NCBI RefSeq assembly: GCF_040931995.1
Contig: NZ_CP162412.1
Coordinates: 124,001 to 188,000, forward strand
Length of the DNA stretch: 64,000 bases
DNA from: Pelagovum sp. HNIBRBA483
GTDB lineage: Bacteria; Pseudomonadota; Alphaproteobacteria; Rhodobacterales; Rhodobacteraceae
Direction: 5' to 3'
In this document: in pieces, positions 26,447 through 37,072 of the stretch
Layout of the letters: the number at the start of each line of letters is the position of its first letter
Position numbering within the stretch: position 1 is the first letter of the stretch
Made by a program: the position numbers and the translations under genes
The notes under the pieces: model-generated
What the model was told of the DNA's origin: nothing
The model's database searches: none
Seen by the model: only the letters and a program-made list of their open reading frames with translations

Positions 26447-29408
26447 ACCAAGCGATACGCCGCGCCTGTTCGCACTGCCGCTCGGCGCGGATTTCGGGCG
26501 GGACTTCATCAAGGGACTTGAGGCACGCTGCACAGGTATGCCACCGGAAGCGGTGGCGCGGATAGAAATCTTCGTCAATACACGGCGCATGCAGGAACGC
26601 CTGCGCACTTTGTTCGACGCAGGGCCACCAAGATTACTGCCGCGAGTCCAATTGCTTGGTGATCTGGCCCTGCGGCCCGTTGCTTCCGACATCCCGCCAC
26701 CTGTCGCGCCGCTGCGCCGCAGATTGGAGCTGACGCAGCTTGTGGCGCGGCTGATCGAAAAAACGCCCGATATCGCCCCACGCAGCGCGATCTATGATCT
26801 GTCCGACAGCCTTGCCAACCTGATGGACGAAATGCACGGGGAAGGCGTGTCGCCCGAGGCGATACGACAGCTGGACGTGAGCGACAGCTCAGGCCACTGG
26901 GCGCGGTCGCTTGCGTTTTTCAACATCGTGCAATCCGTCTTTGATGACAGTGCGACGCGCCCCGATATGGAAACGCGCCAGCGGATGGTTATCGAGAAAA
27001 CAGTCTCTAACTGGGAAAAATCGCCACCAAACCACCCGATTATCATTGCTGGCTCGACCGGATCACGCGGTGCTACTGCGCTCTTAATGGAGGCCGTCGC
27101 CCGCTTGCCACAAGGCGCAGTCGTCCTGCCCGGATATGACGATGCGATGAATGCGCGAGACTGGGAGGCGCTTGGAAAATCTCGCGGCACTGCGGATCCG
27201 GACCACCCACAATACCGCGCCAAGGCATTGATGGCGCGGCTGGGAATAACATCGCGGGATGTAGTGCTCTGGGCGGATTCAGCTGACCGAAATCCTGCGT
27301 GCAACCGGCTGATCTCGCTGGCGCTGCGCCCAGCGCCTGTGACGGACCAATGGCTCTCAGAAGGGCCAAAATTGGGGGATTTGAGCGCCGCAACTGATGG
27401 ATTAACCCTGCTCGAAGCCCCTTCGCCGCGCGCTGAGGCCGAAACAATCGCGCTGCGCCTGCGCGCCGCGTTGGAGCAAGGCAAAACAAGCGCGTTGATC
27501 ACGCCTGACCGTTCACTCGCGCGGGAGGTGGCTGCCGGGTTGCGGCGCTGGGGAATCGTCCCGGATGACAGTGCTGGCCAGCCCGCGCAGCTGTCACCAC
27601 CGGGACGTTTGCTGCGCCATGTAGCGGATCTGTTCGCAGGACCGCTGACAGCAGAAGCGCTGCTGACAATCCTGAAACACCCCCTGACCAACAGCTCGTC
27701 AGGCGCTGAACGCGGCCCGCACCTGCGACGGACGCGGGAATTAGAGTTGTGGCTGCGCAATGATGGCCCGCCTTACCCGACTCTGCATGACTTGCTGGAA
27801 TGGGCCGCGAAGGGCGAAGACGCCGATGAAGGGCGCAGCGCTTGGGCGGCGTGGGTCGGTGCCGCAACCGCAGATCTGCATAGCGAGAGAGCGCTGCCGC
27901 TCGCAGACTTTCTAGAACAGCACATATCCCGCTGCGAGGCTCTTTGCGCTGGGCCGGAGGCCGCTGGCAGCGGTGCGCTGTGGGAAGAGGATGCCGGACG
28001 GGTTGTTCACGGTATACTGGCCGAACTACGCCAGCACGCCGATGCGGGCGGATTAATAGAAAATAGAGACTATATAAGCCTTTTTGGCTCAATTCTTGCG
28101 CGTGGCGAGGTGCGAAACGCCGATATCCCCGATCCGCGCATCAAGATTTGGGGTACCCTCGAAGCGCGGGTTCAGGGCGCGGATCTGGTCATTATCGGTG
28201 GGCTTAATGAAGGTGTTTGGCCCAGCGCACCCACGCCCGACCCGTGGCTGAACCGTGTGATGCGGGCGGAAACGGGCCTGTTACTCCCAGAACGGCAAAT
28301 CGGGCTTTCGGCGCATGACTTTCAACAGGCAGTTTGCGGAAAAGAGGTCTGGCTGACCCGTGCGATACGTTCGGCTGATGCGCAGACGGTGCCATCGCGC
28401 TGGCTCAACCGACTGGAAAACCTGCTTGGTGGGCTTGAGGGGCTGAACGGGCCCCAACGGTTGGCGGAGATGAAAGCGGAAGGCGCGAAATGGTGTGCGG
28501 AGGCGGCAACCTTGGCAACGCCAACAGATGAGGAGCGGGCGGCGCACCCCCCAGCAACGCGCCCTGCCCCATCGCCGCCGCTTCAGAGCCGCCCGACACA
28601 GCTTTCGGTCACGCAAATCCGCACATTGATCCGCGACCCATATGCAATCTATGCGCAGAAAACTCTGAGGCTGCGGCGGCTCTTGCCGCTGTCACCTGAA
28701 CCGACAGCAATGGCGCGCGGCAATATCATCCATGACGCTTTGGAAGAGTTTATCAAAGCACGGCATGACCCTGCCGACCCAGCCGCAGCTGAGGCATTTC
28801 TTACAATCGCGCGACGGTATCTGGATGAACATTGCCCTTGGCCCACGATCAGGCGACTTTGGGAAGTTCATCTCGCGGAAGCGATTGTGCCATTCTTGGA
28901 AGACGAAATCACCAGACAGGCGGCCGCCGAACCAACATGCTTCGAGACGAAGGGCAGGATCACCATTGATGATCCGCTGTTTGAGCTGACTGCGAAAGCG
29001 GATCGGGTAGATATCGCGGCGGACGGCGTGGCGCGGCTCTATGACTACAAAACAGGCTCTGTTCCTACGAAAAAGATGCAGATCGCCTTTGATAAGCAAC
29101 TTCTCTTGCAGGCGGCGATGATCGAACGCGGTGCTTTTGAGGAGGTTGGAAAGCGGCGGGTTTCTGATGCTGCGTTTATTGGTGTGGGGAGAGGCAAAGG
29201 CGTCGTGCCCGCGCCGTTTGATGAAATCAGCAGCGACGAGTCATGGGCAGATTTTAAGAAGCTCCTGAAGGCGTGGCAAAGCCCGAAGCGGGGCTACACC
29301 GCGCGGATGGCGGTTGAAAAGGCGGATGAGGAGCACGATTTTGACCATCTTGCACGGTTTGGCGAGTGGTCGATGACCGATCTGCCGAAACGGGAGGATC
29401 TGAAATGA
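26439..29408 (+). CDS. addB: Double-strand break repair protein AddB
   Basis: Helicase-nuclease subunit of 989 residues, partner of AddA in DNA end resection. The N-terminal helicase-like domain has the degenerate ATP site usual in alphaproteobacterial AddB (AGSTGSRGA near residue 202). The C-terminal RecB-type nuclease keeps the catalytic segment KADRVDIAADG followed by YDYKTG near residues 850-870. The stop overlaps the addA start as ATGA. Confidence 0.95.
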   Translation: MFEPSDTPRLFALPLGADFGRDFIKGLEARCTGMPPEAVARIEIFVNTRRMQERLRTLFDAGPPRLLPRVQLLGDLALRPVASDIPPPVAPLRRRLELTQLVARLIEKTPDIAPRSAIYDLSDSLANLMDEMHGEGVSPEAIRQLDVSDSSGHWARSLAFFNIVQSVFDDSATRPDMETRQRMVIEKTVSNWEKSPPNHPIIIAGSTGSRGATALLMEAVARLPQGAVVLPGYDDAMNARDWEALGKSRGTADPDHPQYRAKALMARLGITSRDVVLWADSADRNPACNRLISLALRPAPVTDQWLSEGPKLGDLSAATDGLTLLEAPSPRAEAETIALRLRAALEQGKTSALITPDRSLAREVAAGLRRWGIVPDDSAGQPAQLSPPGRLLRHVADLFAGPLTAEALLTILKHPLTNSSSGAERGPHLRRTRELELWLRNDGPPYPTLHDLLEWAAKGEDADEGRSAWAAWVGAATADLHSERALPLADFLEQHISRCEALCAGPEAAGSGALWEEDAGRVVHGILAELRQHADAGGLIENRDYISLFGSILARGEVRNADIPDPRIKIWGTLEARVQGADLVIIGGLNEGVWPSAPTPDPWLNRVMRAETGLLLPERQIGLSAHDFQQAVCGKEVWLTRAIRSADAQTVPSRWLNRLENLLGGLEGLNGPQRLAEMKAEGAKWCAEAATLATPTDEERAAHPPATRPAPSPPLQSRPTQLSVTQIRTLIRDPYAIYAQKTLRLRRLLPLSPEPTAMARGNIIHDALEEFIKARHDPADPAAAEAFLTIARRYLDEHCPWPTIRRLWEVHLAEAIVPFLEDEITRQAAAEPTCFETKGRITIDDPLFELTAKADRVDIAADGVARLYDYKTGSVPTKKMQIAFDKQLLLQAAMIERGAFEEVGKRRVSDAAFIGVGRGKGVVPAPFDEISSDESWADFKKLLKAWQSPKRGYTARMAVEKADEEHDFDHLARFGEWSMTDLPKREDLK

Positions 29409-32400
29409 TCCAACGGAACGACGCCACACAAAGGCAGGTTGATGCTGCTGATCCCCGCGCCTCGACATGGCTTTCGGCGAATGCGGGTTCGGGCAAGACA
29501 CGGGTTCTGACGGACCGCGTGGCGCGGCTTTTGCTAGAAGGAACAGAACCGCAAAACATCCTCTGCCTGACCTATACCACCGCAGCGGCGGGGGAGATGC
29601 AGAACAGGCTTTTCTCGCGGTTGGGCAAATGGGCGATGATGGAAGATGGCGCCCTGCGCGCCGATCTGGAGAAGATGGGCGCGGGCCCGGCGCCGGACGG
29701 TGATACGCTGCGGGAGGCGCGGCGCTTGTTTGCGCGCGCGATCGAGACGCCCGGCGGGCTGAAAATTCAGACAATCCATTCCTTTTGCGCGATGATCTTG
29801 CGGCGCTTCCCATTGGAGGCAGGTATCAGCCCACAGTTCCGCGAGATGGATGAAATCTCCGCCCAGCATGCGCTGATGGATACACTCGACGCGATGGCGA
29901 GCGGAAAGGGCGCTGCGGAAATTGACGCAGTGGTGCGCTATCTGCACGACAAGAACCTGATCTCCTTTGCGAAACAGGTAGCGAAAGAACGAGATTTCTT
30001 CTTCTCCCCTTGCAGCACTGATGACCTGCGCACGGCACTTGGGCTTACGCCGCACGACAGCTATGAGACGGCTTTTGCCCATGCGCTTGGCGGCGGGAAG
30101 GCGGTGGTGGACCAGCTTAAAGATGTTCGCAGCGACCTCTCCCCGAAATACCGCGAAGAACTGGCTGTTTTGGAACAAATCGACTTCTCCGCGCCATTGA
30201 GGGAGGGGTATGAGGCTGCCTGCCGAATGTTCATCGACTCCAAAAACGAGCCAAAAATAGGACGCTATCCGCAGACAAACCACAAACAGGTTCGCGCGGT
30301 GTGCGATCATTTCCTTGATGAAATCGATGCATGGATCGCACAGGTTGCCGAGGCGCGCGACACTGTGCTGTCGCTGGATGCCTTGCCGAAGTCAGTTGCG
30401 CTTCATGGCTTCGGCCAGAAGTTTGTAAGCCTCTATGAAGAGCGAAAGCTGCGGGCGGGTTTGGTCGATTTTGATGACCTGATCCGCAAGGCGCGGCTTT
30501 TGTTGACAGATGCCGCCGTTGCACAATGGGTGCTGTTCAAACTCGACGGCGGAATAGACCACATTCTGGTGGACGAGGCGCAGGACACCAGCCCTGCCCA
30601 ATGGGATGTGGTGCGGGCGCTCGCCAGCGAATTTGCCAGTGGCGAGGGAGCGCAGCCGGAGCGAGAGCGGACAATTTTCGTTGTCGGAGACAAGAAGCAA
30701 TCGATCTATTCGTTCCAAGGCGCTGATCCCGCGGGCTTTGACCGCATGCGTACCCATTTTGACGGGCAGCTATCTGCTATTGAAAAGCGCCTCGCTTCTC
30801 TGACGCTTCAGCATTCGTTCCGCTCGTCGCACGCAATCTTGTCGCTGGTTGATCGTTGCTTTGAGGGCGACCGGCGGGCGGGGCTGGATGACGATATGAA
30901 CCATATTGCGTTCAAAGAGGCGCTGCCCGGGCGGGTGGACCTTTGGCCGGCGCTGGAGGTTTCGCAAAAAGCAGAGGATGAAACGGCGTGGTATGATCCC
31001 GTTGATCTGCCCAGCGAGGAACATCATGACATCCGGCTGGCGGAAATGATTGCCGATGAGATCGGGCGGATGATCCGCGAGGAAACCATCCCCGATGAGG
31101 ATGAAAACCATCAGATCATCCGAAGGCCAGTGCGGGCTGGGGATTTTCTCATTCTCGTGCGCAAGCGGGCGGGGCTGGGGGAACAGATCATTCGGGCCTG
31201 CAAGGCGAAAGAGCTGAATGTGGCGGGTGCGGACCGCTTGATCGTGTCGGACTCGCTCGCGGTGCGCGATGTTTTGGCGCTTCTGAATTTTCTGGCGCTG
31301 CCGGAGGACAGCCTGTCGCTGGCGACTGCGTTGAAGTCGCCGCTCTTTGGCTGGAGCGAACAAGAGCTTTTCACCCTCGCGCATCACCGACGGCAGGAGC
31401 ATCTGTGGCCCGCATTGCGGGAGGCCAAAGACCAGCAGGAAGATACCTTCGCCATCCTGAAAGACCTGCGTGATCAGGCGGACTTTTTGCGACCATACGA
31501 GCTCATCCAACGCATACTCATTCAGCATGGCGGGCGGCTTAGACTGCTTGCGCGGTTGGGCGAGGAGGCTGAAGACAGCCTCGATGCGCTGCTTTCGCAG
31601 GCGTTGGACTATGAGCGCAGTGCGACGCCGAGCCTGACAGGGTTTCTTTGTTGGATCACGGGCGGCGAAACGCAGCTAAAACGGGAATTGGACTCAGCGG
31701 GCGACCGCATCCGCGTGATGACGGTTCATGGGTCAAAGGGGCTTGAATCACCGATTGTGATCCTGCCCGATACGGTGGCGGACTCGAGCCGACAGACCGA
31801 GCAGTTTTTCCAGTCCGGCAGTACGCTTCTTTGGGCGCCCAACAAGAACGAGCGACCCCGCGCGATACATGAGTTAGCCGACGAAGCGGAAGAGCGGCAG
31901 AACGAAGAGAGGCGGCGGCTCCTGTACGTTGCGATGACGCGGGCGGAAAAGTGGCTGATCGTAGCGGGGGCAGGCAAGCAAGGCACCAGTCCGTTCAACT
32001 GGTATCAAACAGTCTCTGACGGGATGCAGGCGGCGGGTGCGGTGCCTTGCGTCATGCCATCTGGAGAAGGGCTGCGGCTGGCGCATCTTGATTGGGAAGC
32101 GCCACCGCTGAGAGAACACGCACCGCTGCGCCCAACGCGCCCGCAGCGCCCTGTTTTTGGCAAGACGCCAACACCGCCAAAGACGCAGCGCACACTTGCA
32201 CCCTCAGATCTTGGCGGCGCGAAGGTGGTGGCCGAAGCGACAGCGGATGGCGTATCCGAGGAGGTCGCGCTGGCGACAGGGCGGCTGATGCACAGGTTGC
32301 TGGAATATTTGCCCGCAATGCCGCCCGAGGAGAGAGGTGCTGTCGCGCGGATGATATGCGACAACGATCCAGACGCGGCGCTCTTACCCAATGCTACGCA

Positions 32401-32782
32401 AATCGCCATAGACGCGGTTTCGTTGGTGGGCGAGCCGTCGTTAGGATTTTTGTTCAAATCCGACGGGCTCTCGGAGGTGCCTATTACCGCGGCGCTCCCC
32501 GAATTGGATGGGCGGCGCATGCATGGCACAATCGACCGGCTGATCGTAAATGAGCGCACTGTTTTATCAGTTGACTTCAAGACAAACAGGATTGTTCCCG
32601 AGCGGCCCGAAGATACGCCTGAAGCGATATTGCGGCAACTTGGCGCTTATGCATCTGCGCTGAAGCAGATCTATCCAGATCACGCCATTCACAGCGCGGT
32701 TCTCTGGACGGCAGAGGCTAAACTGATGCCAGTTCCCGAAGAATTGATCCTAGAAGCGCTCCGGCGCAGCGCGGTCCCTTGA
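29405..32782 (+). CDS. addA: Double-strand break repair helicase AddA
   Basis: UvrD-type helicase with nuclease domain, 1125 residues. Walker A ANAGSGKTR is at residues 25-33 and the Walker B site is in ILVDEAQDTSPAQWD. The motif segments VVGDKKQSIYSFQGADP and VMTVHGSKGLESP are intact, as is the C-terminal nuclease motif VDFKTNR. The ATG at 29405 overlaps the addB stop; an upstream in-frame start at 29366 lies within addB and is less likely. Confidence 0.96.
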   Translation: MIQRNDATQRQVDAADPRASTWLSANAGSGKTRVLTDRVARLLLEGTEPQNILCLTYTTAAAGEMQNRLFSRLGKWAMMEDGALRADLEKMGAGPAPDGDTLREARRLFARAIETPGGLKIQTIHSFCAMILRRFPLEAGISPQFREMDEISAQHALMDTLDAMASGKGAAEIDAVVRYLHDKNLISFAKQVAKERDFFFSPCSTDDLRTALGLTPHDSYETAFAHALGGGKAVVDQLKDVRSDLSPKYREELAVLEQIDFSAPLREGYEAACRMFIDSKNEPKIGRYPQTNHKQVRAVCDHFLDEIDAWIAQVAEARDTVLSLDALPKSVALHGFGQKFVSLYEERKLRAGLVDFDDLIRKARLLLTDAAVAQWVLFKLDGGIDHILVDEAQDTSPAQWDVVRALASEFASGEGAQPERERTIFVVGDKKQSIYSFQGADPAGFDRMRTHFDGQLSAIEKRLASLTLQHSFRSSHAILSLVDRCFEGDRRAGLDDDMNHIAFKEALPGRVDLWPALEVSQKAEDETAWYDPVDLPSEEHHDIRLAEMIADEIGRMIREETIPDEDENHQIIRRPVRAGDFLILVRKRAGLGEQIIRACKAKELNVAGADRLIVSDSLAVRDVLALLNFLALPEDSLSLATALKSPLFGWSEQELFTLAHHRRQEHLWPALREAKDQQEDTFAILKDLRDQADFLRPYELIQRILIQHGGRLRLLARLGEEAEDSLDALLSQALDYERSATPSLTGFLCWITGGETQLKRELDSAGDRIRVMTVHGSKGLESPIVILPDTVADSSRQTEQFFQSGSTLLWAPNKNERPRAIHELADEAEERQNEERRRLLYVAMTRAEKWLIVAGAGKQGTSPFNWYQTVSDGMQAAGAVPCVMPSGEGLRLAHLDWEAPPLREHAPLRPTRPQRPVFGKTPTPPKTQRTLAPSDLGGAKVVAEATADGVSEEVALATGRLMHRLLEYLPAMPPEERGAVARMICDNDPDAALLPNATQIAIDAVSLVGEPSLGFLFKSDGLSEVPITAALPELDGRRMHGTIDRLIVNERTVLSVDFKTNRIVPERPEDTPEAILRQLGAYASALKQIYPDHAIHSAVLWTAEAKLMPVPEELILEALRRSAVP

Positions 32783-32840
32783 CCATCTGTTGTGGGCTAC
32801 TTAGGTTCCCGCCCTAGACATAGCGCCGAGGAGAGACCTT

Positions 32841-33161
32841 ATGGCAACCGTAGCAGTTACCGACGACACGTTTGACGCCGAAGTCCGCCAGTCCGATATC
32901 CCTGTTGTTGTGGATTTCTGGGCGGAGTGGTGCGGCCCCTGCAAAATGATCGGACCGGCTCTCGAAGAGCTTTCCGAAGAGATGAATGGCAAAATCAAAA
33001 TTGCCAAGGTCAATGTCGATGAAAACCCCAATTCACCCGCCCAGATGGGCGTGCGGGGCATTCCGGCACTGTTCATCTTCAAAGACGGTGAAGTGATCTC
33101 GAACCGCGCAGGTGCAGCCCCTAAAGCAGCGCTGGCGGATTGGATCAACAGCTCGATCTGA
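32841..33161 (+). CDS. trxA: Thioredoxin
   Basis: Cytoplasmic disulfide reductase of 106 residues. The active site WCGPCK is at residues 30-35, with the conserved cis-Pro in GIPAL. A GAGGAGAGACC ribosome-binding site precedes the ATG. It lies 58 bases after addA, in the usual alphaproteobacterial order, and ends at a strong terminator. Confidence 0.97.
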   Translation: MATVAVTDDTFDAEVRQSDIPVVVDFWAEWCGPCKMIGPALEELSEEMNGKIKIAKVNVDENPNSPAQMGVRGIPALFIFKDGEVISNRAGAAPKAALADWINSSI

Positions 33162-33185
33162 GCCGGCTGACAGAAATTAGGAAAC

Positions 33186-33210
33186 GGGCGCCCGCAGTGG
33201 CGCCCTTTTT
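33186..33210 (+). terminator. Rho-independent terminator after trxA
   Basis: GGGCGCC (33186-33192) pairs with GGCGCCC (33199-33205) around CGCAGT and is followed by five T residues. Confidence 0.9.
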
Positions 33211-33221
33211 CTTTTGTATGG

Positions 33222-33250
33222 TTGCGGGGCGCGATAGCGGCGGCCATATA
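33222..33250 (+). promoter_or_regulatory. Possible heat-shock (RpoH-type) promoter of hslVU
   Basis: TTGC at 33222-33225 and CCATATA at 33244-33250, separated by 18 bases, resemble the alphaproteobacterial sigma-32 consensus (TTG, then CYTATNT). The element lies about 30-60 bases before the hslV start and just after the trxA terminator. This is a visual match only. Confidence 0.3.
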
Positions 33251-33281
33251 AGACCAAAGGTAGAAAAAGGATGCTGTTCTC

Positions 33282-33839
33282 ATGGCTGATAACGAATTCC
33301 CCGGATGGCACGGCACGACGATTATCGGTGTGCGAAAGGGTGGCGAGGTGGTTATCGCCGGTGACGGGCAGGTAAGCCTTGGCCAAACAGTGATCAAAGG
33401 AACAGCGCGTAAGGTACGGAGGCTTTCGCCCGGCGGCTATGATGTGATCGCCGGTTTTGCCGGATCGACGGCGGATGCTTTTACCCTGCTCGAACGACTG
33501 GAGAAAAAGCTCGAAGCCGCGCCGGGGCAATTGGCGCGGGCTTCGGTCGAGCTGGCAAAGGACTGGCGCACAGACAAGTACCTACAAAAGCTGGAAGCGA
33601 TGCTGATCGTCTCGGACGGCAGCGATCTATTTGTCATCACTGGCGCTGGTGACGTTTTGGAACCAGAACACGATGTTACAGCGATCGGGTCGGGCGGAAA
33701 CTATGCGCTTGCCGCTGGACGCGCACTGATCGACAGCGACCTGAGTGCGGAAGAGATCGCCCGCCGCGCGATGGCGATTGCAGCTGATATCTGTGTTTAC
33801 ACGAATGGAAACCTGACGGTGGAAAGCCTGAAGAAATGA
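33282..33839 (+). CDS. hslV: ATP-dependent protease peptidase subunit
   Basis: Proteasome-like threonine peptidase of 185 residues that assembles with HslU. The catalytic Thr follows the short N-terminal part in the HGTTIIGV motif, so autoprocessing exposes it. GDGQVSLG and the [10 protein letters not shown] segment are conserved. The stop overlaps hslU by four bases (ATGA). Confidence 0.97.
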   Translation: MADNEFPGWHGTTIIGVRKGGEVVIAGDGQVSLGQTVIKGTARKVRRLSPGGYDVIAGFAGSTADAFTLLERLEKKLEAAPGQLARASVELAKDWRTDKYLQKLEAMLIVSDGSDLFVITGAGDVLEPEHDVTAIGSGGNYALAAGRALIDSDLSAEEIARRAMAIAADICVYTNGNLTVESLKK

Positions 33840-35146
33840 CCGATCTGACCCCCCGTGAAATCGTATCAGAACTGGACCGCTTTATTATCGGCCAGAAGGA
33901 AGCCAAGCGCGCCGTTGCCGTTGCGCTGCGCAATCGCTGGCGGCGCAAGCAATTGGGCGATGATCTGCGAGATGAGGTGTACCCGAAAAACATCCTGATG
34001 ATCGGGCCAACTGGCGTGGGTAAGACCGAGATTTCGCGACGACTGGCGAAATTGGCGAAGGCACCTTTTATCAAAGTAGAAGCGACGAAATTCACTGAAG
34101 TTGGGTATGTGGGCCGCGATGTGGAGCAGATCATCCGCGATCTGGTTGACGTTGCAATTTTAAACACTCGCGAGCAGATGCGCGACGAAGTGCGGGCCAA
34201 TGCGCACACGGCGGCCGAAGATCGCGTGATCGAAGCGCTGGCCGGAACGGATGCGCGGGAAGGTACACGCGAGTCCTTTCGGCGGAAGTTGCGGAGCGGC
34301 GAGCTGGACAGCACAGTGATCGAGCTGGAAGTACAGGACCAGTCAAACCCACTTGGCGGGTTTGAAATCCCTGGGCAACCTGGCGGCGGTGGCATGCCCG
34401 GAATGATGAATCTGGGTGATATTTTCGGGAAGGCCTTTCAGCGGTCCGTAAGAAAAAAGATGACCGTGGCCGAGAGCTATGACGTTCTGCTCTCGGAAGA
34501 GGCTGATAAGCTTTTGGATGACGAAACCGTCACCAAAGCGGCGATTGAGGCGGTAGAGCAGAACGGGATCGTTTTTCTGGACGAAATCGACAAAGTCTGT
34601 GCCCGCGCAGAGGCCCGCGGCGGTGATGTCAGCCGCGAAGGAGTTCAGCGCGACTTGCTGCCTTTGATTGAAGGGACGACCGTTTCGACAAAGCACGGCG
34701 CGGTGAAAACCGATCATATCCTGTTTATCGCGTCTGGCGCATTTCATGTGGCAAAACCCTCAGACCTGCTCCCAGAACTTCAGGGGCGGTTGCCAATCCG
34801 TGTCGAACTGCGCGACCTCACCGAAGGCGACTTTGTGCGGATACTTACCGAGACGGACAATGCATTGACCCTGCAATATAAGGCATTGATGGGAACAGAA
34901 GAGGTAACGGTTGCGTTTACCGAGGACGGAATCGACGCATTGGCGCGAATTGCAGCGGAGGTGAACACGGCGGTGGAAAACATCGGCGCGCGGCGGCTCT
35001 ACACGGTTATGGAGCGCGTCTTTGAGGAACTGTCCTTCACCGCGCCGGATCGGGCAGGTGAGACAGTGACCGTCAACGATGCCTTTGTCGAAGAACATTT
35101 GGGGGAATTGAGCCGCTCGACGGATGTGAGCCGCTACGTCCTCTAG
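33836..35146 (+). CDS. hslU: ATP-dependent protease ATPase subunit
   Basis: AAA+ unfoldase of 436 residues. Walker A GPTGVGKT is at about 57-64 and Walker B is in VFLDEIDK; the I-domain lies between them and is Gly/Met-rich near residue 180. The C-terminal tail ends in SRYVL, the segment that docks into HslV. It is translationally coupled to hslV. Confidence 0.97.
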   Translation: MTDLTPREIVSELDRFIIGQKEAKRAVAVALRNRWRRKQLGDDLRDEVYPKNILMIGPTGVGKTEISRRLAKLAKAPFIKVEATKFTEVGYVGRDVEQIIRDLVDVAILNTREQMRDEVRANAHTAAEDRVIEALAGTDAREGTRESFRRKLRSGELDSTVIELEVQDQSNPLGGFEIPGQPGGGGMPGMMNLGDIFGKAFQRSVRKKMTVAESYDVLLSEEADKLLDDETVTKAAIEAVEQNGIVFLDEIDKVCARAEARGGDVSREGVQRDLLPLIEGTTVSTKHGAVKTDHILFIASGAFHVAKPSDLLPELQGRLPIRVELRDLTEGDFVRILTETDNALTLQYKALMGTEEVTVAFTEDGIDALARIAAEVNTAVENIGARRLYTVMERVFEELSFTAPDRAGETVTVNDAFVEEHLGELSRSTDVSRYVL

Positions 35147-35188
35147 AAAACGCTTTTCTTTTAGGCGGAACCGCGCAAGAGATCGGGC

Positions 35189-36412
35189 ATGCGACAGCTC
35201 GATTTCTTGCGACTCAACGCGCCCTTTCTGACAGCCGGATTTCTTATGATGTTCGGGTCTGCCTTTGGGCAGACCTTTTTCATTTCGCTTTTCGCTGGTG
35301 AAATTCGCGCGGAATATGGGCTGAGCCACGCCGCTTGGGGTGGGATCTATGCACTGGGCACGACTGCTTCGGCTGCGGTGATGATCTGGGCGGGGAGTTT
35401 GACGGATATTTTCCGCGCGAGGGCCATCGGCGCGGTGACGTTGATCTTGCTCGCGGCGTCCTGCCTTTTCATGGCATGGAATGTGAGCGCGGCCCTTCTT
35501 CCACTGGTCATTTTTGCACTGCGGCTGAGCGGGCAAGGCATGATGAGCCATATCGGCGCCGTCGCGATGGCGCGCTGGTTTGTAAGGGCGCGCGGGCGAG
35601 CGCTGGCAGTAGCGTCGCTTGGGTTTTCAGTCGCAGAGGCGGTCCTGCCGATTATCTTCGTTGCGTTGATGGTGCTGTTTGACTGGCGAACGCTGTGGGT
35701 TGTCGCGGCGGGCATCTCTCTTTTATTCCTGCCAGTGCTTTGGCGGCTGTTGCGACTTGAGCGAACACCGAGCGCTGTTGCTGCGGAGACGGAATCGTTC
35801 GGGTTAGGTGGACGTCATTGGCGGCGCGGCGAGGTGCTGCGAAACCGGCTTTTTTGGTTTCTTGTGCCGGCGCTCTTGGCCCCGCCCGCTTTTAACACCG
35901 CCTTTTTCTTCCAGCAGGTGCAGTTCTCTGAAATCAAAGGCTGGGCACATATCGAGCTTGTCGCGTTCTTCCCGTTCTACACGGCAAGTGCCATTGGTGC
36001 GATGGTGCTTTCGGGCTTTCTGATCGACAAATTCGGGACGGCGCGGATCATGCCGGTTTATCAACTGCCGTTTGCGATTGCCTTTGTGCTGTTTTCCTTT
36101 GCGGAGACGCCGTGGCAAGCGCTACCGGCGTTTGTGTGCTTGGGCATTTCGTCAGGCGTGAACGCAACGCTGCCATCGGCCTTTTGGGCCGAGTTCTATG
36201 GAACACGCTACCTTGGGTCTATCAAGGCGATGGCGTCGGCGATCATGGTGCTGGGCTCGGCCATTGGGCCGGGAGTAACGGGCTTTTTGATAACTGCAGG
36301 TATCGGGCTGGAAACACAAATGCTGGGCATTTCAGCAGTGTTTGTGATTGTGTCGGTGTTGCTGACAGTCGGGATTGCCAGTGTTGCGCCCCTACGCGCC
36401 GCGACGCCGTAG
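35189..36412 (+). CDS. Major facilitator superfamily transporter
   Basis: Integral membrane protein of 407 residues with about 12 hydrophobic segments and a basic loop after helix 4 (RWFVRARGRA), as in MFS carriers. It resembles the oxalate/formate or nitrate-type MFS permease branch, but the substrate cannot be read from sequence. It starts 42 bases after hslU. Its last 21 bases overlap the 3' end of the convergent Smr gene. Confidence 0.85.
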   Translation: MRQLDFLRLNAPFLTAGFLMMFGSAFGQTFFISLFAGEIRAEYGLSHAAWGGIYALGTTASAAVMIWAGSLTDIFRARAIGAVTLILLAASCLFMAWNVSAALLPLVIFALRLSGQGMMSHIGAVAMARWFVRARGRALAVASLGFSVAEAVLPIIFVALMVLFDWRTLWVVAAGISLLFLPVLWRLLRLERTPSAVAAETESFGLGGRHWRRGEVLRNRLFWFLVPALLAPPAFNTAFFFQQVQFSEIKGWAHIELVAFFPFYTASAIGAMVLSGFLIDKFGTARIMPVYQLPFAIAFVLFSFAETPWQALPAFVCLGISSGVNATLPSAFWAEFYGTRYLGSIKAMASAIMVLGSAIGPGVTGFLITAGIGLETQMLGISAVFVIVSVLLTVGIASVAPLRAATP

Positions 36413-37018
36413 ATAGACATAATACGCGCCATGTCCGCCGTGGCGGATGTGTGCGGGCGTCACCTGTAGAACCGCCTGCTTGAATGGTGGTAGAGCAAGC
36501 CATTGCGGAACCTGATGCCGCAGGACACCATAACGGGCGGGGATCGGGCCGGGAGTGTCGTGATCCTTGCCCTTTCCCGTGATCACCAACACCAGCCTAT
36601 GACCGCGATCATAAGCGCCCAGAACAAATGAGATCAGTGCAGGGTGGGCCTCCTCAATCGTCATGCCATGAAGGTCGATGCGGGCATCTGGTTTTAGCTT
36701 GCCACGGGTCATCTTGCCGAATGCGCGGGCGTCCATTTGAAGGGGCGCATTGCGAACGTGATCGGCGATCGGGCGGGCCAGATCGTGCGGGCGCGGTAAA
36801 GGATTGGCCTTCTCACCGACACGGAAACCACGAATGGAGTGGGAGGCCGCAAGATCACGGTCATGTGAGTGGGATGCAATTGGCGGCTTGGGTTTATCTT
36901 CGGGTGCAGCGTTTTCGGGCTGAGGCTTTGGCCGAGGGTCGAGCGGGATCGTGCGCTCCGCCACGCGATCCCACAGCTCTTTCTCTTCGCTAGATAATCT
37001 CCTCCGACGCCGGCTCAT
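36392..37018 (-). CDS. Smr-domain protein
   Basis: A 208-residue protein with a basic, Arg-rich start and a disordered Pro-rich stretch. A C-terminal Smr (MutS2-like) domain begins at about residue 110, with the motifs DLHGMT and ITGKGK. Smr domains have endonuclease activity in several proteins; a role in RNA or DNA cleavage is inference. The start overlaps, as ATGA, a 17-codon frame that fills the gap to the Tim44-like gene. Confidence 0.88.
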   Translation of the reverse strand: MSRRRRRLSSEEKELWDRVAERTIPLDPRPKPQPENAAPEDKPKPPIASHSHDRDLAASHSIRGFRVGEKANPLPRPHDLARPIADHVRNAPLQMDARAFGKMTRGKLKPDARIDLHGMTIEEAHPALISFVLGAYDRGHRLVLVITGKGKDHDTPGPIPARYGVLRHQVPQWLALPPFKQAVLQVTPAHIRHGGHGAYYVYLRRRGA

Positions 37019-37068
37019 TGGCCCAAAATGCCCATGAAACCGGCGCGTAATGAGGAAGTAGACTCCAT
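37015..37068 (-). CDS. Possible 17-codon coupled mini-ORF or gene remnant
   Basis: A very short frame starts 4 bases after the Tim44-like stop and ends in an ATGA overlap with the Smr start. It could couple translation of the Smr gene or be the trace of a deleted gene. There is no sequence similarity I recognise, and coding is uncertain. Confidence 0.2.
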   Translation of the reverse strand: MESTSSLRAGFMGILGQ

Positions 37069-37072
37069 AAGC

